From Nanobdellota archaeon (GTDB taxonomy: Archaea > Nanobdellota > Nanobdellia > Woesearchaeales > UBA9642), in assembly GCA_021813435.1 (NCBI GenBank), contig JAKAKR010000008.1:62001-126000 (forward strand): a stretch of 64,000 nucleotides of DNA. The letters run 5' to 3'. The translations under genes were made by a program, and so were the position numbers. This document shows, piece by piece, positions 38,547-47,582 of the stretch (positions within the stretch are counted from its first letter, which is position 1; each line of letters opens with the position of its first letter). The notes under the pieces were generated by a model that saw only the letters and a list, made by a program, of their open reading frames with translations, did not search any database and had not been told where the DNA came from.

Positions 38547-39878
38547 ATGCAGCCATATGCGCATAACAACCCCTTTCCCATGAACGCCCGGACTAAAAAA
38601 ACAAAAAAAACGCAATCGCACGCAAGAACAGCACGCATGCCGCGCAAGTATGCGAAAGCGCTGCACGTAAAGAGCGCGCATGTATTGTCAGATTCCATGG
38701 TCGCTTCTACGACCGCTGCTATATCTACCGTATCTACAGTTCCTCTTCCTACAGCAGCTCCCTCTCCAGCGACTAATCCATCTTCAACAGATTCAGGAAA
38801 CACTGCAGGGAACAGTACGCCCCGCCAGGAACCACGCACTGCAGGAATGCATGGGCGAAGACACCACCGGAAAAATACTCCTTTGCGCGCAAAGAAATCA
38901 CTGATAGATATACTGGGCGAACAGCTCACCAAAATAGGTATTGAAGAATCGCCTCGCGTATTCAACACACGTATGCTGCGCTACACCGGCATCGGTGCAT
39001 TACTCCTCTCTATTACTGTACTCATCTTTATCATCGTCAATGACAAACCATTGTCCACATTCTTCATATTCCTCTTTTTTATCTGGACCATTGTTTTCGG
39101 CGCGCTCTACCTGCTCATATCATTTGCAGTGCTCTTTTATTTTGATATGATTATGTACCGTCGGGTCAAGCAGATTGAAGAGGCGCTTCCTGACTTTCTC
39201 CAGCTCACTGCAGCAAATATCAGCGCAGGAATGACTATCGATAGGGCATTATGGTATGCGGTCAGGCCAAAATTCGGGATACTTGCAAAAGAGATGGAGC
39301 ATGTCGCAAAATCCACGCTTACCGGTGAGGATCTGGAGGTTGCGCTTGTCGCGCTCTCAAAAAAATATGACTCCCGACTGCTGCGCGAATCAGTGAACCT
39401 TATTGTCGCAGGGATAAACTCCGGTGGCGAGATGGCTGACCTGCTCAACAAGATCGCAAGCAATATCAAGGATACTGAACTCATGCGCAAGGAGATCTCT
39501 GCAAATGTCACAACGTATGTCATCTTCATTGGCGCAGCGACGATCTTTGCAGCGCCAATCCTTTTTGCACTCTCAACCGAACTGCTGATCATCATCAAGG
39601 AGATCACTTCAAAAATCAGCATTGACCACAGCGCAGGATTAAGTTCGCTCTTCACATTCAATTTTTCAGGGGACTCAATCGCTGTAGACAGTTTCAGGAG
39701 ATTTGCGATACTTATCCTTTGCATCTCCTCATTCTTTTCTGCAGCAATCATCAGCGTCATCCGGACAGGAACAGTAAAGGCAGGACTCAAATCAGTGCCG
39801 ATCTTCATTGCAGTATCGCTCATACTCTATTTCTTTTTTACCGCAATGTTTGCATCAATGCTCGGCGGATTATTCTGA
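38547..39878 (+). CDS. Type II secretion system F / TadC-like membrane protein 2 with long low-complexity N-terminus
   Basis: EEALPDFLQLTAANISAGMTIDRALWYA...LTGEDLEVALVALSKKYDSRLLRESVNLIVAGINSGGEMADLLNKI. Confidence 0.85.
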   Translation: MQPYAHNNPFPMNARTKKTKKTQSHARTARMPRKYAKALHVKSAHVLSDSMVASTTAAISTVSTVPLPTAAPSPATNPSSTDSGNTAGNSTPRQEPRTAGMHGRRHHRKNTPLRAKKSLIDILGEQLTKIGIEESPRVFNTRMLRYTGIGALLLSITVLIFIIVNDKPLSTFFIFLFFIWTIVFGALYLLISFAVLFYFDMIMYRRVKQIEEALPDFLQLTAANISAGMTIDRALWYAVRPKFGILAKEMEHVAKSTLTGEDLEVALVALSKKYDSRLLRESVNLIVAGINSGGEMADLLNKIASNIKDTELMRKEISANVTTYVIFIGAATIFAAPILFALSTELLIIIKEITSKISIDHSAGLSSLFTFNFSGDSIAVDSFRRFAILILCISSFFSAAIISVIRTGTVKAGLKSVPIFIAVSLILYFFFTAMFASMLGGLF

Positions 39879-39989
39879 TCAATGATGCATACCTGATAAA
39901 AGATGATCCAAGAAGAATACTGAAAGAAAGAAAAAAACAAAAATAAATTCTCAATAAATTCTTATAGGTTTTGTAGGCACGAGGTGTAA

Positions 39990-41018
39990 TTATTGCTGCG
40001 CCACATGCCTGATGTTGAGCGGCGTTTCGATATGTTGCAGGTATTTGTAGCTGAGTGTCGCCTCAAGCGGCACTTCAAAGATACTGTTGACACTGCCTGC
40101 ATCAATCGTACAATAGAGTGTTGCAGTCGCTTTGCCGGAATTGTCGCGATATAATCGCACGAATCCTTCACTGCTTCCTGCATTTGCCTCTGAAAGGCCG
40201 GTACACTTCGGATAGATATTTGCTGAACCGATCTGCACGGGCTTGAAGCTGATCTTGACCTTGTCGCGATCAGTGTTTGTCTCAACATCATTACATTCAG
40301 AGACTGAATCCTTGAAGAACGCATCGCCAGTTCCGACATGCGAAATGGTCATGGTCACGCCGATCTTTCCATTGCCTGCAAATGATTCCTTGAGCGAAGT
40401 GATCTGAACCGGTGCCCCGGAGTTCTGGGGGTTGGTTTCTCCTTCAACATCGCATATCTTATTGTTGTTAAGCATCTGCTGGGCATCCTTTTTGATGCAG
40501 ATCTGTGTTGCAACCCGTGTCTGATATTTGTAGCATGCCTCAGCGTATACATTCTGCTGCAGGTCTCCTGCAATGCTCGGGATATATTTGAGGTCGCCAA
40601 ATTCTACAGTTGCGGTCTGGCCATTTCTTACAGAACCATCATAATTCTTGACTGCGCCATTGATATCTGAACCGAAATTCTGCTTAAAGTCAGCATATTT
40701 TGTTTCGCCATATGTTCCTGCTTCAAGTCCGAGGATCTTTACATATCCGTCATTCGCTTTGATATTATACTCGCCGACGTTCTCAAGTTTGACAACAATG
40801 CCGAATCCTGAATTTCCACCGTCAACAATGGTTGCAGGAGGGCTTCCCGGCATATAGGTCATTTTGAGTCCTTCTGTCCCGCCGACAAATGCCTTGCCGG
40901 TTGTGGTTTGCGTTCCAGAACTGCAGCCCGTGAGTGTAATCACGACGAAAACCAATATGAGATATATCCCGATATGCTTCATTGATATCACCTTTCGCGT
41001 TCGCGCGCGTTTATTCAT
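39990..41018 (-). CDS. Surface lipoprotein, tandem paralog 1
   Basis: Lipobox LVFVVITLTGCSSG; CYKYQTRVATQICIK, SGAPVQITSL, LSYKYLQHIETPLNIRHV. Confidence 0.8.
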   Translation of the reverse strand: MNKRARTRKVISMKHIGIYLILVFVVITLTGCSSGTQTTTGKAFVGGTEGLKMTYMPGSPPATIVDGGNSGFGIVVKLENVGEYNIKANDGYVKILGLEAGTYGETKYADFKQNFGSDINGAVKNYDGSVRNGQTATVEFGDLKYIPSIAGDLQQNVYAEACYKYQTRVATQICIKKDAQQMLNNNKICDVEGETNPQNSGAPVQITSLKESFAGNGKIGVTMTISHVGTGDAFFKDSVSECNDVETNTDRDKVKISFKPVQIGSANIYPKCTGLSEANAGSSEGFVRLYRDNSGKATATLYCTIDAGSVNSIFEVPLEATLSYKYLQHIETPLNIRHVAQQ

Positions 41019-41089
41019 AACATTTATCGCAATTGCACAAGTTATCGTACGATATCCTGCACGTTCTATCCCTAGGGTAGTGTGCCTTT

Positions 41090-42427
41090 TTATATCTTAC
41101 GGATATTGACCAGTTTCTGGACAGACTTAGAATAGCCATAGGCAAGATCAATAGTGAGCGGCGCTTCATATGCACCCTGTGTCTGCGCGTATACTGTCCC
41201 TAATTCCGCAGTGCAGGTGATCTGTCCATTGCCAGAATCGTCGAGCCTGATGCGGTATCCATAATTGGTGGGTTGCGCGCAGGTGATGATCCCTGGAAGT
41301 CCGGAAAGCGCGATATAGTCGACATAGACGACGTTAAGATCTGTTGCCCGGACAATCGCTCCGGAGTTCGGATTGCATTTTGCAAGATTAGGCCAATCAA
41401 ACACCTGATCATACGTTCCCTTCTTATTGAGCTTTACATGGATAGTGAATACGGTCCGCTGATTGCTGGGCTGCTGCTCAATACTCGTGATTGCGATAGG
41501 GCCGCCCTGTCCGCCACTCAATGTGACGCTTGCAGGCGTGCATACTTTGCGGGCATTGCTGTTTGGCCGCGGGTCAATGCACATCATTGCAGTAGTCCGT
41601 GTTGCATAGGTATAACAGGCAGTTGCCATGATCGGTTGGTTGAAGGTCTCGAGTGATTCGGGAAGGCCAAAAAGATATGCAGGAAAATCATATACTTGGA
41701 TGTCGCCGCCCGGAGTCTCTTCATTGTCTCCTGCAAGTGCAATGATGCTTCTAAAGCCGCAGACCACATTATTCGGGCACCATCCACCATTGATATAACT
41801 GCTGAAGAAATTCTTGCCAACAGAAAATCCTATGCGTGAGCCATCAGGGTTTCTTGCAACAACATTCATCGTATAGAAGTCGCCATTTGACCCGAATGCG
41901 CCAGCGCCATAATTGACGCGTTGATTGTGATATGTCGCGCTAAACATTGATTGCTGTCCTGTACCCTGCTGCATGAATCCAAAATAGGTATTCCTGTTGC
42001 CAAAACTGAACGAGAACATATTATCATTGAATACAGGGTTACTGAATGCATTACCCATCGGCATATATGCCTGATCCCCTGCAATCGAGATAATATTTGG
42101 ATCATATCCGTGGATATAGAGGAAGCCGTAGGCGTCTGATGCGCCGGTATTCTTTATCTGGAGGACAATAGGAATCTCATTCTGGCAATCGACTCCGCTG
42201 TAGGTGGGCGAGTAGAGATCGCAGCTTGAATCATAATTGAATGTGTCTGGCGGACTGCCTGATGCAAAGGTCATGTCAAGACTATCATACCCTGTGCGGT
42301 ACTTGGCATTACCAGGATTAGCATTAGGGTTTCCCGTACATCCTGTAATAAAGATAGCAAGAACAAATACGCTAAGAACAATGAGCAAATGATGATGATT
42401 TACCAGGGGATATTGTTTTTTTCCCAT
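41090..42427 (-). CDS. Surface lipoprotein, tandem paralog 2
   Basis: Lipobox FVLAIFITGCTGN; CYTYATRTTAMMCID, QGGPIAITSI, LAYGYSKSVQKLVNIRKI. Confidence 0.8.
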   Translation of the reverse strand: MGKKQYPLVNHHHLLIVLSVFVLAIFITGCTGNPNANPGNAKYRTGYDSLDMTFASGSPPDTFNYDSSCDLYSPTYSGVDCQNEIPIVLQIKNTGASDAYGFLYIHGYDPNIISIAGDQAYMPMGNAFSNPVFNDNMFSFSFGNRNTYFGFMQQGTGQQSMFSATYHNQRVNYGAGAFGSNGDFYTMNVVARNPDGSRIGFSVGKNFFSSYINGGWCPNNVVCGFRSIIALAGDNEETPGGDIQVYDFPAYLFGLPESLETFNQPIMATACYTYATRTTAMMCIDPRPNSNARKVCTPASVTLSGGQGGPIAITSIEQQPSNQRTVFTIHVKLNKKGTYDQVFDWPNLAKCNPNSGAIVRATDLNVVYVDYIALSGLPGIITCAQPTNYGYRIRLDDSGNGQITCTAELGTVYAQTQGAYEAPLTIDLAYGYSKSVQKLVNIRKI

Positions 42428-42480
42428 ATGCTCTACTCCTGCATGCTTCCTATATAAATATTTTGCTTATTTCGAAGAGT

Positions 42481-42605
42481 AGACCCTCAGGATACTATCC
42501 TCAGGTGAGCAGCACTCACTTATCTCTACTCGCAAAAGGAATATTACAAGAAGGAATTTTGCCTTCAATAACATAGCAACGCTGCGAGCAGATAGTATCC
42601 GACTG
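42481..42605. ncRNA. Candidate multibranch structured RNA or element in lipoprotein intergenic gap
   Basis: GGATACTATC (42491-42500) / GATAGTATCC (42592-42601) closing stem; internal GTGAG-CAGCA-CTCAC, CTCGCA/TGCGAG and GAAGG...CCTTC stems; no CDS. Confidence 0.4.
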
Positions 42606-42613
42606 CCTTCTAT

Positions 42614-43891
42614 CTAGTTACTGGCGCTTGCAGTATTGCAGCAATATGTTCCGGGCTGGCAGAATCCATACACGCAATCGCCTGTTCTACTCTTTTGGAT
42701 GCATCCCTGCAGCTCGCAACTGCAGCTGAACCCACTGGTGAAGGTGAAATTTGCAAATGTCCCTTTGGGTTTGCAATCAGGATCATTCAGGTTTGTAGCG
42801 CAATACTCGCATTTGGCGACGCACTGCGCGCCATTCCATTTCTCATAGAAATTACAGTGTGTGTTTACTCCCTGCACAAAAGGAGTGAGTGAGTATTGTT
42901 TCTGGCTTTGGATCTCAATGTCGCGTGTTGCAGTCTCGATATATCCATAATCGAGCTGGCCAGTAAAGACAGTCAAATAATTGCGATCTGCCTTGGAATA
43001 TGCGGCAATATCGCTCGTCTTGACAAAGCAGCGCACATAACTGTTCTTGTCCACAAGGCGCAATTGTTTAGGCATGCATTCCAGTTCTGTCCCGGAAAGA
43101 TTTGCCTTGACGGTGATCTGGTTCCAGTCACCATTATTGTCAAGTTTGCTGAAATCGCAGTGATACGCGCCATCGGGGCTATTGAGGACGTATCCATCGC
43201 CGAGATTTTCAATATAGATCTCAAATGACGGGCGCACATTCTGTCCTTCACCGGATGTTTTCGGGTCAATGCGCGTGATTGCAACAGGGCCGCCCTGTCC
43301 CTCGCCGCTCGTATACGACGTCGGGGTACAGGCTTTACTTGCATCATTCATGATGCCATTTTTCTGCGCATCGATACATACGGCGGTGCTGAGCGAAGTG
43401 CTATAAGGATAACAGAGTGTATACGTAAGACTTGTCTTGACCTGCTCGCGGGTACTGTCAAGCGCCTTAGTGTTATAACTGAAATCATAATATTCCTCAT
43501 CGCCGATAGGATAATCACGACTCCTGCCCTGCAATGCGATATGGGAATAATCTCCATTTGCATTCGGGCTAGATGCAAGGGAAATATATTTAGGATCATA
43601 ATTGATGCTGAGCCGCGCAGGGTTTGTGGTTGTGACATCTTCTGGTCCGGAATTACGGACAATGATTCCAAGAAAGAATGTATCGTTGTCAAATGTCTGA
43701 ATGGTTCCATCGTAGGGAAAGATCAGTTCCAATCCCTTGATGCCTGTATAATACTGCGGCGCAGTTCCTGACTGCATGCATCCGCCTGCCACAAGTACAA
43801 TGGCGCTAAGGAGTAGACCGAGTACTACGAGCTTTGCAGTGGATTTTTGCACGCGTGATTTTGAGTTTGCAGCTGTTTTTGATGCTGTCAT
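42614..43891 (-). CDS. Surface lipoprotein, tandem paralog 3, with C-terminal Cys-rich tail
   Basis: Lipobox LVLGLLLSAIVLVAGGCMQSG (ATG at 43891); CYPYSTSLSTAVCID, QGGPVAITRI, LDYGYIETATRDIEIQ. Confidence 0.8.
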   Translation of the reverse strand: MTASKTAANSKSRVQKSTAKLVVLGLLLSAIVLVAGGCMQSGTAPQYYTGIKGLELIFPYDGTIQTFDNDTFFLGIIVRNSGPEDVTTTNPARLSINYDPKYISLASSPNANGDYSHIALQGRSRDYPIGDEEYYDFSYNTKALDSTREQVKTSLTYTLCYPYSTSLSTAVCIDAQKNGIMNDASKACTPTSYTSGEGQGGPVAITRIDPKTSGEGQNVRPSFEIYIENLGDGYVLNSPDGAYHCDFSKLDNNGDWNQITVKANLSGTELECMPKQLRLVDKNSYVRCFVKTSDIAAYSKADRNYLTVFTGQLDYGYIETATRDIEIQSQKQYSLTPFVQGVNTHCNFYEKWNGAQCVAKCEYCATNLNDPDCKPKGTFANFTFTSGFSCSCELQGCIQKSRTGDCVYGFCQPGTYCCNTASASN

Positions 43892-43910
43892 TTTTTTATT
43901 ATTTTTTTTC

Positions 43911-45716
43911 TTAAGGGTAGACCCCGTTTTGCAATGCATTCTGCCGTTGGATATCGCCATACCATTGCTGGACCATGACATAGACCGATTCCTCGACACT
44001 GTACTGGTATATAGCTTTTGCGCTAAACGTTTTTTCAGACTTTACCCCTGCGCCGAGGAGCTGGTCGGTATTGACGACCTTTATCCTGCAAGTGACAGAA
44101 TCAAAGGTTGATCTGACATTTGCATCATTAATTGCAAAGATGTATGTATGGATGCCGTCTGCAATAGATTCTGAAGTGATATCGCGTGTACATTTCTCAA
44201 GTTCTATTGAATCAGGGACTTGAAGCGTATACTGCATGCCTTTTACAATAGTTCCCCGCGGCCACATATTCGTCAGGCTTACGCCAAAGGGGTATTGGAT
44301 CTCATTAGGATTGGTTGGATCGATCTGGATCGGTTGGTGCAGTTGCGGCAATCCTAATGCTGCAGGGCCGCCAGTGTATACGGCAAGCGCAGTATCCTGG
44401 ATTCCCAGTTTTGCATTGATGTTGCCTGTATTATCAGTATCAAGGAGGCGGTACGCGTTGCGATTCATGAATGTATACGTGACATCTGCATCAGTCTCGT
44501 AAGTGAATGTGGAGATGAATTTCACCTCATAACTGCCTTCCTTAGGGATTGTTCCCAGATCGCAATCAATGGTGTTTGCATCATTATTTGCAAGCTGCAT
44601 CACTGCAGGTGTAGTGTTGCCTGTGCGGACTCCCGGGACCAGGCAGATATTTCTCACCTGGATTGTTCCAGGAATATTCTGCGCGCGAATCTTTGCCTCG
44701 ACGATAATATTGGAATCCGTATAGAACAGTGTATCTATGGGGCGCAGGTTCTCAAGAAATATTCCGCGCTGGTTCTCTTCCTGCCCGGCATATTGTTGTC
44801 CGGTGGCCTGCGCTATTGCCATCTGGAATGATTTTGTGAGCACTGTTGTACCACTATTTAACACCTTTCCAGTCCCTTGCAGTACATAATCAAGGATCTT
44901 GAGCGGGTTCGGAATCTTTGTGTTCCCGCTGACTGTGTTAAAATTGATGAGGAGCCAGATCAGTGCAATGATACACCAAAAGATAATATATCCGACGACA
45001 AATTTGCGCCATTTACTCTCGGGCGGCATCCGAAGGCTCAGATAGAGCGCCATGAGCGGGAAGAGTAGGATGAATCCCAGAATAGTGTATTCCCAGGATG
45101 CGATCTTAAATAAAGTCAATACCCGCGGAACAGCATAGGCAAGCACTGCAACAGTGATGAATTCTGCAATATTTGCGATCCGGCCTTTGGCTTCAAATCC
45201 GGCCAGAAGGATCATAATGGCATAGATTGCAATGACAACCTTAGAATAGATAACATCAAAACCGGTAAATGCATCGACAACATGTGCAAAGATTGCAAGA
45301 AAGACAAACAGCCCTAAACGGTTTTCGGCGGCGTTGGATCCCCCTCCTCCACGCGATGCATTTTCAAGATCCTTGCGGATCTTTTTCTCTTCACCCGTAC
45401 TCTCTTTATGTTCTTTTTCTCTCTCCTGTTCTTCTTTAGCTTCTGTTTCTTCACTCTGATGAATAGGATCTTTGTCTCCGCGATACCCGTTGAATACTAA
45501 GTTTGCTTCAGCATTCTTGAGTTGTGTTTCTTTTTCTGCAATCTGCGTCACGAGTTTTTGCACTTCTTCATGATCGTCACTTCTACCGGCATTTCGATGA
45601 TCACGCTCCTGTTGGCGCAATGTTTCGAGTTCAGCGTTATACCGCGATTTATCTGCCAGTCCTCTTGCTATTTTTTCTTCGTCACGTGATGTTTTACCGG
45701 TAAATAGCGCAGCCAT
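43911..45716 (-). CDS. Multi-TM protein with charged cytoplasmic-like N-terminus and large C-terminal domain
   Basis: Charged Glu/Lys-rich N-terminus, 5-6 hydrophobic segments, then about 300-aa extracellular-like domain. Confidence 0.7.
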   Translation of the reverse strand: MAALFTGKTSRDEEKIARGLADKSRYNAELETLRQQERDHRNAGRSDDHEEVQKLVTQIAEKETQLKNAEANLVFNGYRGDKDPIHQSEETEAKEEQEREKEHKESTGEEKKIRKDLENASRGGGGSNAAENRLGLFVFLAIFAHVVDAFTGFDVIYSKVVIAIYAIMILLAGFEAKGRIANIAEFITVAVLAYAVPRVLTLFKIASWEYTILGFILLFPLMALYLSLRMPPESKWRKFVVGYIIFWCIIALIWLLINFNTVSGNTKIPNPLKILDYVLQGTGKVLNSGTTVLTKSFQMAIAQATGQQYAGQEENQRGIFLENLRPIDTLFYTDSNIIVEAKIRAQNIPGTIQVRNICLVPGVRTGNTTPAVMQLANNDANTIDCDLGTIPKEGSYEVKFISTFTYETDADVTYTFMNRNAYRLLDTDNTGNINAKLGIQDTALAVYTGGPAALGLPQLHQPIQIDPTNPNEIQYPFGVSLTNMWPRGTIVKGMQYTLQVPDSIELEKCTRDITSESIADGIHTYIFAINDANVRSTFDSVTCRIKVVNTDQLLGAGVKSEKTFSAKAIYQYSVEESVYVMVQQWYGDIQRQNALQNGVYP

Positions 45717-45758
45717 TTTACAAAAGAAAAAACCTCTTTTACTTCAAACCTCAAATGC

Positions 45759-47453
45759 TTAACTCACGCGCTTTGCCTGGACATCAATCTCTGCAATATC
45801 AATATCCTGTTTTGGGATGACCTCGATTGAATTAGTGCCCTGAAGTACGTAAGAGTCAATAGTTGTGGAATACTCAAGATCCGTCGTATCGATATTGATC
45901 ATATGCCCGTTGACACTGACAGTGACGCGCTTGCGCAGATCATTATCTGCAAATCGCACAGTGAGTTTGATATCATAATTGGTGAGTAATTGGTATTGGT
46001 CGCTGACCTTTGAATAATCCACATAATTATTACACGCCGGCGGATTGCTTCCTCCCTCGCTGCGGTATCCGGTTTGACAGAGGCCGCAATCGGCGTAATT
46101 CACGACAGCCTTACAGCGGTCTGCAATGCCTGAGATCGGGATTTCCTGACACCAGAAGCTGTCATTATTCTGTGCAAAACAGCAATCCTTATCATAGGAC
46201 GCGCCGCATCCGGAAAGACAAGTATTGTCGCTATTATCCCCACACGTATTCTTGCAGGTGGTTGGCGCATTCCGACTCTTATCATAATATCCGGTCTTGC
46301 ATACGCCGCAATTTGATGCATCGACATACGCGACGCATCGATCATTTGAATTATACGTCGGCAAAGCGCACCAATAACTGTTATGGTTAAAGCAGCAATC
46401 CGCATCCTGGATGTCAGAGCATCCTGCAGGGCAGATGCCATCATAATCGCCGCAGCGCGCAGTCACCGGCTTTGTGCTAAAATAAGAATCCTGCATGTCA
46501 AAGAAATACGTGCGATATGTCACATTCTGCAATTCAAGATCCACATGCATAGTGTCAAGCAGGTATGATCCTTTGTTTGTTGCAAACGTGAGCTTATTAT
46601 TTCCCTCGACAAGATCTCCTTTGGAGAATTTGATATAGGTGCGTGTACCGCAGTCCGCAATAGTATTATAGATCTCGCGATTGTTCAGGCTGATACTGAG
46701 CGGTCCGACGCTTCCAGTGACGCAGGAGGGATAAAAGTAGAATGTGATATCCTGCAGATTATCACGCTCTGCCTTGCTGAGCGAGAAATACTGTGTTGAC
46801 GCGCTATTGGAGTAGTCTGTAACATCGCCCACAATCTGGATGTTTGAAAGGGTATAGGTGTTTGTCTTCCAGAATGCCCATCCAGGACTCGGGGATGTGA
46901 AAGTGAGTGTGTTATCGCTTCTCAGATAATCATTGTCAAGGGCAATAGGCTGGGCATTCCCCGTACTCGGCGTTCCTTCATAGATCTTTACACCATTCAA
47001 TGTGATGATGAGCGGACCTGCAGACTTATAGACATTGAATGAGACCAAAAGGTGACTCGATGCTTTCTTATCAATGCTGAAAGTGAGCGTATAGTCTGCA
47101 TCCTGCCTGTTGAAGAGTGCGTTGGTGGTGACTGCGCTTGCAATACTCTTGATGACCTGCGCAGAGGTCGCGGCATAGACACGCGTCGAAGGCAGGGTGT
47201 AATAGCGATCATTGCTGTTCAAATAATCAATATGCCCGATCTTTTGCGCAAGAATGGCGCTGGTATACCCGACATCCGTAGGTCTAAGCATATTCGTGCC
47301 TGATCCGCCGGTTGTAGTACCGTCATTGAGAAGTTCCTCGCGAAGATTGGGAGGCAAAAAGAGGATGTAGAGGATGATTGCGACAGTCATAATTGCAATC
47401 AATGCTGCAGCGCTTCCCGCAGCTGCCCGTTTAGAGAATCTCTTCTTGTGCAT
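45759..47453 (-). CDS. Secreted/membrane-anchored protein with duplicated Cys-rich module
   Basis: AAGSAAALIAIMTVAIILYILFL anchor; two Cys-rich repeats of about 50 aa. Confidence 0.75.
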   Translation of the reverse strand: MHKKRFSKRAAAGSAAALIAIMTVAIILYILFLPPNLREELLNDGTTTGGSGTNMLRPTDVGYTSAILAQKIGHIDYLNSNDRYYTLPSTRVYAATSAQVIKSIASAVTTNALFNRQDADYTLTFSIDKKASSHLLVSFNVYKSAGPLIITLNGVKIYEGTPSTGNAQPIALDNDYLRSDNTLTFTSPSPGWAFWKTNTYTLSNIQIVGDVTDYSNSASTQYFSLSKAERDNLQDITFYFYPSCVTGSVGPLSISLNNREIYNTIADCGTRTYIKFSKGDLVEGNNKLTFATNKGSYLLDTMHVDLELQNVTYRTYFFDMQDSYFSTKPVTARCGDYDGICPAGCSDIQDADCCFNHNSYWCALPTYNSNDRCVAYVDASNCGVCKTGYYDKSRNAPTTCKNTCGDNSDNTCLSGCGASYDKDCCFAQNNDSFWCQEIPISGIADRCKAVVNYADCGLCQTGYRSEGGSNPPACNNYVDYSKVSDQYQLLTNYDIKLTVRFADNDLRKRVTVSVNGHMINIDTTDLEYSTTIDSYVLQGTNSIEVIPKQDIDIAEIDVQAKRVS

Positions 47454-47582
47454 ACATACTCACCCTGCTTTGCCGCGTCTTCGGCATGCCGTGTAATTCT
47501 TAGTGCTCCTTTGAACCACTATCTATATAAATCTTACTGTTTTCGTTTATAAATATTACGTAGAGAATAGGACTTATTTTCA

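Noticed and set aside
39880-39930. Possible C/D-box sRNA (ATGATGC...CTGA...GATGAT...CTGA) after the TadC-2 stop
   Set aside because: First guide would be only about 4 nt and the C box is imperfect; not enough to call.
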